A stretch of 24,508 nt of DNA from JBFWWW01 sp050245975 (GTDB taxonomy: Bacteria > Pseudomonadota > Alphaproteobacteria > Rhizobiales > Hyphomicrobiaceae). The translations under genes were made by a program, and so were the position numbers. The notes under the pieces are model-generated. The model was not told where the DNA came from, made no database searches, and was given only the letters and a program-made list of their open reading frames with translations. The first letter of the stretch is position 1. Each line of letters starts with the position of its first letter. The stretch spans positions 1 through 24,508 of the forward strand of contig JBFWWW010000039.1 in the NCBI GenBank assembly GCA_050245975.1, given 5' to 3'. Shown here piece after piece: positions 17,096-24,508 of the stretch.

Positions 17096-17984
17096 GCCTT
17101 AGCGTTAGCGTCGTCCAGCCGTCGCCTGTCCAGGTCCGCACCACGCGGAGCCCGGCGGCGACGTAGCTGTTTCTGACGGCATCGGCTTGCCCGGGGATGA
17201 GCCCCGACAGCACCGCGATGCCGCCGGGCGCCAGGCTGCGCGCGACCGCCGGCGCCATGCGGATCAGCGGGCCGGCCAGGATGTTGGCCATCACGAGGTC
17301 GAATCCACCCCCGCCGCGCAGGCGCGGATGCGCCAGGCCCTGCGCCGTCAGAACCGTCACCCGTCTCCCCGCGCCGTTGTGGCGCACGTTTGCACGCGCC
17401 ACCGCCGTCGCCTGCGGATCGTTGTCGGTGGCGATGACATGCGCATGCGGCATCGCGCGCGCGGCCGCGATGGCGAGCACGCCCGATCCGCACCCCAGAT
17501 CCAGCACCGACCGGAACGACCTGGCGCGTGTCAGCCTGTCGAGCGCGATGAGGCAGGAACGCGTCGTGGCATGGTGCGCCGTGCCGAACGCCTCGCCGGC
17601 GTCGATCTCTATGGCATCGCGATGCCAGCCCGCCGCCGCGCGATCGTGGCTGCCGTAGACCGTGAAGCGGCCGGCTGTGACCGGGGGCAGGGCGGCCTGC
17701 GAGATCGCGACCCAGTTCTCGTCCGGCACGACCTCGTGTTCGAGTGGCGACACCGTGCCCGGTGATGCGGCCGCCAGCACGTCGTCCAGACGGCGGAGGT
17801 CGGCATCGGGGCCGTAGTAGGCCTCGACGGTATGGCGGCCGCCGTCCTCGAAGTGCGTTACCGCCAGCGGCTCGGGATCGCCCGCCTCGCCGAGAAGGCC
17901 GGCCGCACGCCGCGCCGCATCCGCGTTTCGAGCCTCGAGGCGGACCTTCCGGAGGCTGCCGGCCGGTCGCTCGGTCGGGCTCAT
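17088..17984 (-). CDS. prmA: ribosomal protein L11 methyltransferase
   Basis: A 298-residue SAM-dependent methyltransferase predicted to trimethylate lysines and the N-terminus of ribosomal protein L11. An N-terminal substrate-recognition domain (about 1-110) precedes a class I Rossmann methyltransferase domain. Motif I is VLDLGCGSGVLAIAA, with DLGCGSG at 162-168. The family motif GT-x-H-x-TT appears as GTAHHATT (134-141), with alanine where glycine is more usual. The catalytic-side motif MANILAGPL at 232-240 matches the PrmA NIL-x-x-PL. The start at 17984 overlaps the stop of the upstream DUF3754 gene by ATGA (17981-17984 on the - strand), so the two are probably co-translated. Confidence 0.95.
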   Translation of the reverse strand: MSPTERPAGSLRKVRLEARNADAARRAAGLLGEAGDPEPLAVTHFEDGGRHTVEAYYGPDADLRRLDDVLAAASPGTVSPLEHEVVPDENWVAISQAALPPVTAGRFTVYGSHDRAAAGWHRDAIEIDAGEAFGTAHHATTRSCLIALDRLTRARSFRSVLDLGCGSGVLAIAAARAMPHAHVIATDNDPQATAVARANVRHNGAGRRVTVLTAQGLAHPRLRGGGGFDLVMANILAGPLIRMAPAVARSLAPGGIAVLSGLIPGQADAVRNSYVAAGLRVVRTWTGDGWTTLTLRRG

Positions 17985-19387
17985 AGGCCGTTGCCGAACT
18001 CGTGCCCTTCTTCCGGCACGGAGTCGGGCAGGTTGTCGAGGTAGCTGTCCCACAGGGCGTCGATATGCTTGGCGCCGTCGGCCGGCGCGAGGGTCGTCAG
18101 CGTGCCGTCGGGATGCTGCGTCACGATCCCGTCCGCCACCAGCCGGCGCATGGCATCCTGCACGTCGAAATTGACGGATATCCCGAACGTGTTGAGCAGA
18201 TAGCGCTCGATCGCCGCGTCCACGTCCTTGAGGTCGGCAACGTTCGCCGTCTCCTTCGCCAGCACGGCGTAGAGCAGCATGTCTTCCTTCGTGTCCTCTT
18301 CGGCGGCGCGGTCCGCCAGCAGGGTCATCACGCCGCGGTTGTCCGCCAGCGCATGGAAGTAGAGGTTCTGCACCATCTTCACCATGTAGCGGTTGCGCTG
18401 GTTCACGAAGTTGCTCGCCTGGCGCACGGCGATCCCTCCGAGCCCGAGAACCGCGCCGGCGAGCGCGATGGGGTTTGCCGCGGCAACGGCAATCTTGCTC
18501 GCGGTGCCGAAAACGCCCATCCCCAGTCCGCCGCCCGCCGTGACGCCGAGCTTGATCTTGTCGAACAGGCGGAAGCGCACCTTCGTGTTGGGAAAACACA
18601 TCTCGAGGTCGCTGCGCGGCATGTTCTTGAAGAGCTTGATGTAGACGTAGTCGCTTTTCACGTTTGCGGGCAGCACGCTGCGCATGCGCCGCACATGCTT
18701 CTCGGCGCTCTTGCGGTCGAGGTTCTGCTCGCGCATCACCTCGCGCACGCGCACCTCCACCGGCTTCAGCTTGAAGACCATCAGCAGCCGCTGGAAGATC
18801 GGGACCTCGAAATTCTCCCTGACGAGGTACAGGCGCCGCGCCGAACGCCGGCTTTCCGTCCGGTTCACGGCGCCGCGCGTGTAGATCATGATCTCCTCGA
18901 ACGCATGCAGGTCGACATGCAGGTCGAGGCCGTAGTGCGAATCCTTCGTCAGGATGATGTGGACGTCCTTTGCATCCACGCGCTCGAAATTGGCGCTCTC
19001 GAACAGCTCCCGGAGCTGGCTCATGAGGCGCTTCTGCAGCGACGCGCGCTCGTCCGCGTTGTAGGCGCGGGTGATGAGCAGGTCGCTGTCCGGGCTGAAC
19101 GGCTCGTAGGTCTGCTGCAGGTCGAGAAGCCGGGCGCCATAGGATTGCTGGCGCCAGTGCGCGAGATAATGGAAGAAGCGTCGCGCCTTGGCGGCCTCGC
19201 CCGCACCCCAGCAATGCTCGGCCGCCAGTCGGTCCATCAGCGCCTGCGGCGTCACCGGAATGAACTTCTCGCGGTGCGGCGCGGTGCCGATGCCGATTTC
19301 GGCGTGCAAGCCCTCGTCGGGCATCACGGTCGCGGCCGCGCTGCCCGTCATCGGTCCCGCCGGTGCTGTGGCGTCGACTGCTGACAT
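17981..19387 (-). CDS. DUF3754 (TMEM143-like) membrane protein
   Basis: A 468-residue protein of unknown function. The N-terminal third is soluble (FIPVTPQALMDRLAA at about 42-56). A hydrophobic region at about 279-321 contains two segments, GVTAGGGLGMGVFGT and PIALAGAVLGLGGIAV, which probably form a membrane hairpin. The segment YIKLFKNMPRSDLEMCFP (249-266), just before the hydrophobic pair, is what I recognise as the DUF3754 core. The family includes eukaryotic TMEM143, reported as mitochondrial. Its biochemical role is not known to me. The start at 19387 has GGAG about nine bases upstream on the - strand and gives MSAVDATAPAG; an in-frame ATG further out at 19456 is less likely. It is coupled to prmA. 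The family call is from memory of its pattern and needs a profile search. Confidence 0.72.
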   Translation of the reverse strand: MSAVDATAPAGPMTGSAAATVMPDEGLHAEIGIGTAPHREKFIPVTPQALMDRLAAEHCWGAGEAAKARRFFHYLAHWRQQSYGARLLDLQQTYEPFSPDSDLLITRAYNADERASLQKRLMSQLRELFESANFERVDAKDVHIILTKDSHYGLDLHVDLHAFEEIMIYTRGAVNRTESRRSARRLYLVRENFEVPIFQRLLMVFKLKPVEVRVREVMREQNLDRKSAEKHVRRMRSVLPANVKSDYVYIKLFKNMPRSDLEMCFPNTKVRFRLFDKIKLGVTAGGGLGMGVFGTASKIAVAAANPIALAGAVLGLGGIAVRQASNFVNQRNRYMVKMVQNLYFHALADNRGVMTLLADRAAEEDTKEDMLLYAVLAKETANVADLKDVDAAIERYLLNTFGISVNFDVQDAMRRLVADGIVTQHPDGTLTTLAPADGAKHIDALWDSYLDNLPDSVPEEGHEFGNGL

Positions 19388-19583
19388 TCCCCCGTTCTCC
19401 GCGTTGCCGGTTCTGTGCGGCCGGCTGACCGTTCCATTCAGTTGGGATGGCGCCAAAGAAACAAGGCGGCTCCTTGGCGATTCCCGGAGCTGCCTCGGCG
19501 TCCTACGCCTTCTTAGGGGGATGTTCCGGGAGTTGTCGAGGTTTGCCGTGCAACACGTGCGGCTTTTGGGCGGCCGCGGCGGC
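19388..19583. other. intergenic region between the helicase and DUF3754 genes
   Basis: This 196-base gap lies downstream of the helicase and upstream of the DUF3754 gene, both on the - strand. It has a small stem GGCGT-CCT-ACGCC (about 19498-19510) and other weak stems. No clear terminator or promoter was found. A DUF3754-prmA promoter should lie here. Confidence 0.4.
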
Positions 19584-21989
19584 TCAGCCCCGTTCGACGA
19601 AGCTGTCGACGACGCGTTTGCGGCCCTCGGTCTCGAAGTCGATGGTCAGCTTGTTGCCGTCCACCAGGGCAACCCGGCCGTAGCCGAACTTGCGGTGCAG
19701 CACGCGGTCGCCGACCGCATAGCCGGCTTCCGGGGCCGTCGAGGCGGCAATGAGCTCGCCATCGAGCGTCAGCGGCCCGCGCTGCCGTTTTCCTTCGTCC
19801 TTGGTCCATTGCTGGCGTGCCCGCTGCCAGCCGGGCGTCTGGTAGGGGCTTTCGAACCCGCCCGCCGGCTCGTCGAACCGGCTGCGGCCATAAGGGTTGG
19901 TGCGGCCGAAGCCTGCGTGCGCGCCGCCGAACGGGCTGCGCGCCTCGATGACCTCCACGTGCACGTGCGGCAGCTCGTCCACGAACCGCGATGGAGCTGC
20001 CGCCTGGAACAGCCCCCGGATGCGCCGGTTCTGCGTGAAGCTGATCTTGGCCTCGCGCCGCGCTCTGGTGACGCCGACATAGGCGAGCCGGCGCTCCTCT
20101 TCCAGGCCGGCGAGGCCGCTCTCGTCCATGCTGCGCTGGTGCGGGAACAGCCCTTCCTCCCAGCCGGGAAGAAAGACCACGTCGAATTCCAGGCCTTTTG
20201 CGGCGTGCAGCGTCATCAGCGACACGCGGTCGCCGTCGTTGCCGGCCTCCGCATCCATCACCAGCGTGACGTGCTCCAGGAAGCCCGCCAGTGTGTCGAA
20301 CTCGTGCATGAAGCGCACCAGCTCCTTCAGGTTCTCGAGCCGCGCATGGGCCTGCGGGCTTTTGTCCTGCTGCCACATGGCCGTGTAGCCGCTGTCGTCG
20401 AGGATCAGCTCGGCGAGCTCGGTATGTCTCAACGTCGGGATCTGGGTCCGCCACCGGTCGAACGCGGCGACGAGATCGCCGACCGCCTTGCGTGCCTTGC
20501 CCGGCAGCTCCTCGGTCTCCGCGATCAGCCGCGCGGCCTCGAACATCGGAATGCGCCGCAGGCGCGCCAGCTCGTGGATGCGCTTGACCGAGGTATCGCC
20601 GACGCCGCGCTTGGGCACGTTGATGATGCGCTCGAACTTGAGATCGTTGGCCGGATTGGCCGTCACCTCGAGATAGGCGATGGCGTCCTTGATTTCCTGC
20701 CGCTCGTAGAAGCGCGGGCCGCCGATGACGCGGTAGGGCAGTCCGAGCGTGATGAAACGGTCCTCGAAGGCGCGCATCTGCGCGGAGGCGCGCACCAGGA
20801 TGGCGATCTCGTTGAGCGACGTGCCGTCGCGGCGCAGCGCCTCGATGTCCTCGCCCGCGAGCCGCGCCTCCTCCTCGTCGTCCCACAGGCCCGTCACCGT
20901 CACCTTGGTGCCGGGCTCGTCGTCGGTGAAGAGCGTCTTGCCGAGCCGGCCCTTGTTGTGGGCGATGAGGCCCGAGGCCGCGCCCAGGATGTGGCCGGTC
21001 GAGCGGTAGTTGCGCTCCAGCCGTATGACCTTGGCGCCCGGGAAATCCGCCTCGAAGCGCAGGATGTTGTCCACTTCCGCGCCGCGCCAGCCGTAGATCG
21101 ACTGGTCGTCGTCGCCGACGCAGCAGACATTCGCCGACCCCTGGGCCAGCAGGCGCAGCCACATGTACTGGGCGATGTTCGTGTCCTGGTACTCGTCCAC
21201 CAGGATGAAGCGGAAGCGGCGATGGTAGTCGGCGAGCACGTCCGGGTTCTCGGCGAAGATGCGCAGCACCTCCAGCAGCAGGTCGCCGAAATCGACCGAG
21301 TTCAGCTCCTTCAGCCGTTGCTGGTAGGCGGCATAGAGCTGGCGCGACTTGCCCTCCGCGAACGCGGCCGCCTCGCCGGCCGGCACCTTCTCCGGCGTCA
21401 GCCCGCGGTTCTTCCAGCCGTCTATGAGCGCTGCGAGCTGGCGCGCCGGCCAGCGGTCCTTGTCGAGCCCTTCGGCCTCGATGACCTGCTTCAGCAGCCG
21501 CACCTGGTCGTCGGTGTCGAGGATCGTGAAACCGGACTTGAGGCCGGCCAGCTCGGCATGCCGGCGCAAAATCTTGACGCCGATGGAGTGGAACGTGCCG
21601 AGCCACGGCATCCCCTCGACGGCGCCGCCGATGAGATCGGTCACCCGCTCCCGCATCTCGCGCGCCGCCTTGTTGGTGAACGTCACCGCCAGCACCTGCG
21701 ACGGGAAGGCGCGGCGCGTCGCAAGGATGTGGGCGATGCGCGTCGTCAGCACGCGCGTCTTGCCCGTGCCGGCTCCGGCCAGCACCAGGACGGGCCCGTC
21801 GAGCGTCTCGACGGCCAGTCTCTGCTCGGGGTTGAGGCCGGCGAGATAGGGCGCTTCGGCCGTCCTCAGCGCACGCGCCGAAATCGACAGCTCCGCCCCC
21901 GGCCCGGTTTCGGAAACCGGCAGGTCGTCGCGGTCGAGGAGCGGCTCGGGCACCGTCCGGCTGCTGTTCTGTTTATGATTCGAAGCCAT
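19584..21989 (-). CDS. uvrD: ATP-dependent 3'-5' DNA helicase UvrD/PcrA (SF1)
   Basis: An 801-residue superfamily 1A helicase for nucleotide-excision and mismatch repair and removal of stalled RNA polymerase. Motifs in order: Q-motif LNPEQRLAV (52-60), Walker A GAGTGKT (72-78), motif Ia TFTNKAAREM, motif II VDEYQDT (264-270), motif III GDDDQSIYGWRGA (292-304), motif IV RNYRSTGHI, motif V VSLMTLHAAKGLEFDVVFLP and motif VI YVGVTRARREA. The C-terminal region has YAVGDRVLHRKFGYGRVALV, the Tudor-like domain typical of UvrD/PcrA. The first 50 residues are disordered. The start at 21989 (MASNHKQNS) is the only ATG close enough; no clear Shine-Dalgarno site precedes it, and TATAGT lies eight bases upstream. 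The family cannot be told apart as UvrD or PcrA by eye; pcrA is an equally good symbol. Confidence 0.93.
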   Translation of the reverse strand: MASNHKQNSSRTVPEPLLDRDDLPVSETGPGAELSISARALRTAEAPYLAGLNPEQRLAVETLDGPVLVLAGAGTGKTRVLTTRIAHILATRRAFPSQVLAVTFTNKAAREMRERVTDLIGGAVEGMPWLGTFHSIGVKILRRHAELAGLKSGFTILDTDDQVRLLKQVIEAEGLDKDRWPARQLAALIDGWKNRGLTPEKVPAGEAAAFAEGKSRQLYAAYQQRLKELNSVDFGDLLLEVLRIFAENPDVLADYHRRFRFILVDEYQDTNIAQYMWLRLLAQGSANVCCVGDDDQSIYGWRGAEVDNILRFEADFPGAKVIRLERNYRSTGHILGAASGLIAHNKGRLGKTLFTDDEPGTKVTVTGLWDDEEEARLAGEDIEALRRDGTSLNEIAILVRASAQMRAFEDRFITLGLPYRVIGGPRFYERQEIKDAIAYLEVTANPANDLKFERIINVPKRGVGDTSVKRIHELARLRRIPMFEAARLIAETEELPGKARKAVGDLVAAFDRWRTQIPTLRHTELAELILDDSGYTAMWQQDKSPQAHARLENLKELVRFMHEFDTLAGFLEHVTLVMDAEAGNDGDRVSLMTLHAAKGLEFDVVFLPGWEEGLFPHQRSMDESGLAGLEEERRLAYVGVTRARREAKISFTQNRRIRGLFQAAAPSRFVDELPHVHVEVIEARSPFGGAHAGFGRTNPYGRSRFDEPAGGFESPYQTPGWQRARQQWTKDEGKRQRGPLTLDGELIAASTAPEAGYAVGDRVLHRKFGYGRVALVDGNKLTIDFETEGRKRVVDSFVERG

Positions 21990-21996
21990 TGGCGCC

Positions 21997-22025
21997 ACTA
22001 TATCACGTGCCTCGCGGCTGCAATC
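21997..22025 (-). promoter_or_regulatory. candidate helicase promoter close to the start codon
   Basis: On the - strand, TATAGT (21997-22002) follows GATTGC (22020-22025) by 17 bases, or TTGCAG (22018-22023) by 15. The -10-like hexamer ends only seven bases before the ATG, so a transcript from it would be leaderless or nearly so. The -35 match is weak. Confidence 0.3.
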
Positions 22026-22081
22026 GGGCACCCCGCCGCCGCGCGGAACCACCGGTGCAAAGCCGCGGAATTGGGCTGTTT

Positions 22082-23110
22082 TCAACGGCCTGCCGCTTCC
22101 GCCACGAAGTCGGCGATGGCCGCTCCCGCGCCGTCTGCCAGCGGCAGGGCCGGGTCGGCATAGGTGGCGATGTTGGCCGCCCGCTCGTCCGTCGCAACCG
22201 CCTTCAGCACATGGTTGGCGTTTGGCAGGAGCACAAGGCGCGCGGTGCCGTTGGCGGCTGCCAGGCGGCGCGCATCGGCCGTTGTCACCTGCAGGTCCCG
22301 CCCGCCCTGCAGGATCAGCGCCGGCCCGCGATAGCCGGCGAGCAGCTTTGCCGGATCGTAGGAGAAGGCGCTGATCAGGAACCCCTGCACCTGCGGTGCG
22401 AACAGCGGCAGCAGGGACGGGTCGAGCGTGCTCGCGTCGACGCGCCGCCCCGCCTCCAGGGCCGAGATGGCCGCCAGCGCCTGCGGCAGCAGCGGCGCCA
22501 TCGCCGGATTGGCGCGCAACTGCTCGCGCAGCACATCGCCGAGCGGCCGGCCGGCGCCGGCGACCAGAACGAGCCCGCAGATGCCGCTGCTCGCGTCCTG
22601 CGCCGCTGCGAGGGCGACGAGCGCGCCCTCGCTGTGGCCCAGAACCCAGACGCACGCCGCGCCCGTTTCCGACCGGATCGCCTTTACCCAGGCGTGGACG
22701 TCGTCGGCATAATCCGGGATCGTCACCGCATTGGGATCGGCCACGGCCCCCGCGCTGGCGAACAGGCCGCGCTTGTCGATGCGCACGCTCGCGACGCCCC
22801 GGCCGGCGAGATCCTCAGCCAGCAGACGATAGGTGGCGGCGCGGACGCCGTAGGTGTTGTTCCCGTCGCGGTCGGTCGGCCCCGATCCGGGGATGATCAG
22901 CACGACCGGGGGCGCCTTTCCGTCCGCGCGTGGCGCGGGAATGAGCAGGGTGCCCTGCAAAGGGCCGGCAGGCCCCGGCGCTGCCATCGTGCGCTCCTGC
23001 GCCGCCGCCGCTGTCATGCCGGGTGCTCCTGCTGCAAAAAGGGCTGCAGCGGCGAGGGCCGCCGCCAGCCTGCCCGCCGCCGCGCCCGTTACCCGCCCCA
23101 TGCAACTCAT
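22082..23110 (-). CDS. secreted alpha/beta hydrolase
   Basis: A 342-residue protein with an N-terminal signal peptide, Ala-rich, ending near AAAAQ at about residue 38; it is probably periplasmic. The alpha/beta-hydrolase fold is clear: oxyanion-region motif IIPGSGPTDRDGN (72-84), nucleophile elbow GHSEGA with S160, acid D272 in LQGGRD and histidine H300 in NANH. A DKRG motif at 112-115 is like that of esterases and acyl-hydrolases with serine-hydrolase activity. The substrate cannot be told from the sequence. Two starts are possible, ATG at 23110 and at 23101. The first is used here because it gives the longer signal peptide; the site AGGA fits neither start perfectly. The next gene, the helicase, lies 92 bases downstream on the same strand. 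Confidence 0.88.
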   Translation of the reverse strand: MSCMGRVTGAAAGRLAAALAAAALFAAGAPGMTAAAAQERTMAAPGPAGPLQGTLLIPAPRADGKAPPVVLIIPGSGPTDRDGNNTYGVRAATYRLLAEDLAGRGVASVRIDKRGLFASAGAVADPNAVTIPDYADDVHAWVKAIRSETGAACVWVLGHSEGALVALAAAQDASSGICGLVLVAGAGRPLGDVLREQLRANPAMAPLLPQALAAISALEAGRRVDASTLDPSLLPLFAPQVQGFLISAFSYDPAKLLAGYRGPALILQGGRDLQVTTADARRLAAANGTARLVLLPNANHVLKAVATDERAANIATYADPALPLADGAGAAIADFVAEAAGR

Positions 23111-23293
23111 TGTCCTGATCGTGCTCCCGCGCGCCTCATTCGCCGCGTAATTTGCGCGTCCAAATCTTGGCCCGACTGTGCGATAACGCTGTGCGGCGGA
23201 GATGCCGGCGGTGGTGGCCGGCGAGGGGGTCGCGCCTGTCCGTCTCGCGCGGGTCTCAAGCTGAACCATGTATAAGTGGGTGAGCGTTTCGGC
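23111..23293. other. divergent intergenic region between the hydrolase and AsmA genes
   Basis: This 183-base gap must hold promoters for both genes. It contains an inverted repeat (23204-23222), a 7-base direct repeat CTGTGCG at 23176-23182 and 23189-23195, and a TATAAG at 23271-23276 too near the AsmA start to be confident. No gene is supported. Confidence 0.45.
23204..23222. repeat. 6-bp inverted repeat in the divergent region
   Basis: GCCGGC (23204-23209) recurs at 23217-23222; each copy is itself a palindrome, so together they form both a direct and an inverted repeat with a 7-base gap. The two centres are 13 bases apart. Such a pair may bind a dimeric regulator, but GCCGGC is common in a high-GC genome. 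Confidence 0.3.
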
Positions 23294-24508
23294 GTGAACA
23301 ACTTTCTTGTCGCGATCGGCGTCTTTCTCATCGTCGTTCTCGGCGCGCTCTTCGCCGTGCCCGCCTTCGTCGACTGGAACGGCTATCGCGGCGTTTTCGA
23401 GGAGGAGGCCTCCCGGGTCCTCGGCCGCGAGGTCCGCGTCGGGGGCGCCGTCAACCTGCGCCTTCTGCCCTCGCCCTACTTCCGCTTCGAGAAGGTCCGC
23501 ATCGCCGACGCGCCGGGCGTCGCCGGCCAGCCGTTCATCCGCGCCGACAGTCTCACCGTGTGGCTCGCCGTCCCGCCCTTGCTGCGCGGCGTCGTCGAGG
23601 CCAACGACATCGAGATCGAGAAGCCGGTGGTCAATATCGGCTTCGACAAGTCGGGAGCCGGCAACTGGCAGAGCCTGGGCCAGGGCAGCACCGCGTCGAT
23701 CTACCTGCCGCGCGACATCTCGCTGCAATCGCTGAAGCTCAGGCAGGCAACGGTCACGCTGCGCGGCAGCGACGGCGGGCAGGGCCTGCGGCTCGAGGAT
23801 CTGAACGGCGAGCTGTCCGCGCCGGCGCTGGAAGGGCCCTACAAGTTCCGCGGCACCTTCGGAGCGGGACAGCAGAACGAGATACGCTTTGCGACCGCCA
23901 AGCCCGAGCCCGATGGCGCGGTGCGTTTCAAGGGCTCGGTGCGCATCGATTCCGCGGGGCCGACCTACGCGCTCGACGGGCGTCTCGTCGATCCGATGGG
24001 GACGCCGCGCATCGACGGCGAGCTGACCGCCACCATTCCGGTGTCCGCGCCGGGCGCCTCGGCAGCCGCCGGCGTCGCGGTTCCCGTCGACACACCCGCC
24101 TTCGAGTTCAAGGCTGCGCTCGATGGGCATGCGGGGGGCGCCACGCTGCAGAACATCGCCTTGACGTTCGAGCAGGGTGGACGTCCCCAGCTCCTGAGCG
24201 GCGGTGCGCGCGTGGATTGGAGCAGCCGCCTCGCCATCAATGCCGACCTCACCTCGCGGTGGCTCGATCTCAATCGCGTCCTCGGCCTGCGCGAGGGGGA
24301 CCGGCCGCTCGATGCCTTGCTGGCGTTCGCCGGCCGCCTCGGCGGCGCCCTTCCCGCGGACGCAACCACGACGGCGACCATTGCCGTCGATCAGGCCAAC
24401 CTCGGCAGCGACAGCATCAGCGGCCTCAGGCTCGGCGTGACGAAGTCCGCCGACAGGCTTGCCATCACGGAGCTCAGCGCCGGCCTTCCCGGCGGCACGC
24501 AGGTCGAG
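23294..24508 (+). CDS. AsmA family protein, N-terminal part
   Basis: The first 405 codons of a gene that runs off the right edge; no stop is seen. The product starts MNNFLVAIGVFLIVVLGALF, a single N-terminal transmembrane segment. AsmA-type sequence follows: VPAFVDWNGYRGVFEEEASR, LGREVRVGGAVNLRLLPSPY and VRIADAPG. This pattern is standard for the AsmA N-terminal domain. AsmA-like proteins are large periplasmic bridge-like proteins anchored in the inner membrane and thought to affect phospholipid transport or outer-membrane biogenesis. The GTG at 23294 has GGGTGAG at 23278-23284. An in-frame GTG at 23276 is possible, with a TAA codon directly before it, which sets the outer limit. It is divergent from the hydrolase gene. 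Confidence 0.9.
   Translation, partial: MNNFLVAIGVFLIVVLGALFAVPAFVDWNGYRGVFEEEASRVLGREVRVGGAVNLRLLPSPYFRFEKVRIADAPGVAGQPFIRADSLTVWLAVPPLLRGVVEANDIEIEKPVVNIGFDKSGAGNWQSLGQGSTASIYLPRDISLQSLKLRQATVTLRGSDGGQGLRLEDLNGELSAPALEGPYKFRGTFGAGQQNEIRFATAKPEPDGAVRFKGSVRIDSAGPTYALDGRLVDPMGTPRIDGELTATIPVSAPGASAAAGVAVPVDTPAFEFKAALDGHAGGATLQNIALTFEQGGRPQLLSGGARVDWSSRLAINADLTSRWLDLNRVLGLREGDRPLDALLAFAGRLGGALPADATTTATIAVDQANLGSDSISGLRLGVTKSADRLAITELSAGLPGGTQVE

Noticed and set aside
21965..21985. GAAT-N8-GAAC pattern near the helicase start, like an alphaproteobacterial LexA site
   Set aside because: The expected spacing is N7 with GAAC or GTTC halves; spacing and one half-site are wrong, and it lies inside the coding region.
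19188..22163. Long + strand frame opposite the helicase
   Set aside because: It is the antisense shadow of a helicase whose motifs are all intact.
23271..23276. TATAAG as an AsmA promoter -10
   Set aside because: No -35 is found at a suitable distance, and the transcript would start inside the ribosome-binding site.

Overview
This window comes from the chromosome of a high-GC alphaproteobacterium, most likely of the order Hyphomicrobiales (Rhizobiales). That placement rests on the gene order murD-ftsW-murG-murC-murB-ddl-ftsQ-ftsA-ftsZ-lpxC-bamD-ligA, the long FtsZ with a disordered linker, and the DUF1127-type small proteins. It is inference from gene order and protein character; no 16S or other marker is present.

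Region 1 (1-9670, all + strand) is the distal half of the division and cell wall (dcw) cluster. It starts inside murD. ftsW, murG, murC, murB, ddl and ftsQ follow, joined mostly by 4-base GTGA or ATGA overlaps or short gaps, and ftsA and ftsZ end it. MurG, MurC, MurB, MurD and Ddl make or use peptidoglycan precursors, FtsW polymerises septal glycan, and FtsQ, FtsA and FtsZ belong to the divisome. Region 2 (9671-14362, + strand) holds lpxC (lipid A synthesis), bamD (outer-membrane protein assembly) and ligA (NAD-dependent DNA ligase). The recN gene often found between bamD and ligA in this group is absent.

Region 3 (14359-17080) has an Xaa-Pro aminopeptidase on the - strand, whose stop codon shares a CTAG with the ligA stop. 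Two small + strand genes of 83 codons each follow and look like tandem DUF1127-type paralogues. A perfect 8-bp inverted repeat lies just upstream of the first. Region 4 (17088-23110, - strand), in order of transcription, has a secreted alpha/beta hydrolase, a UvrD/PcrA helicase, a DUF3754 (TMEM143-like) membrane protein and prmA (ribosomal protein L11 methyltransferase). The last two overlap by ATGA. Region 5 (23294-end, + strand) is the 5' part of an AsmA-family gene that runs off the window.

Most of the window is conserved housekeeping sequence. I saw no mobile element, CRISPR array, tRNA, rRNA or defence system. The points most worth a second look are the tandem DUF1127 pair with its upstream hairpin, the DUF3754-prmA coupling, the missing recN, an AT-rich patch inside ddl upstream of ftsQ, and several inverted repeats in the few real intergenic gaps.
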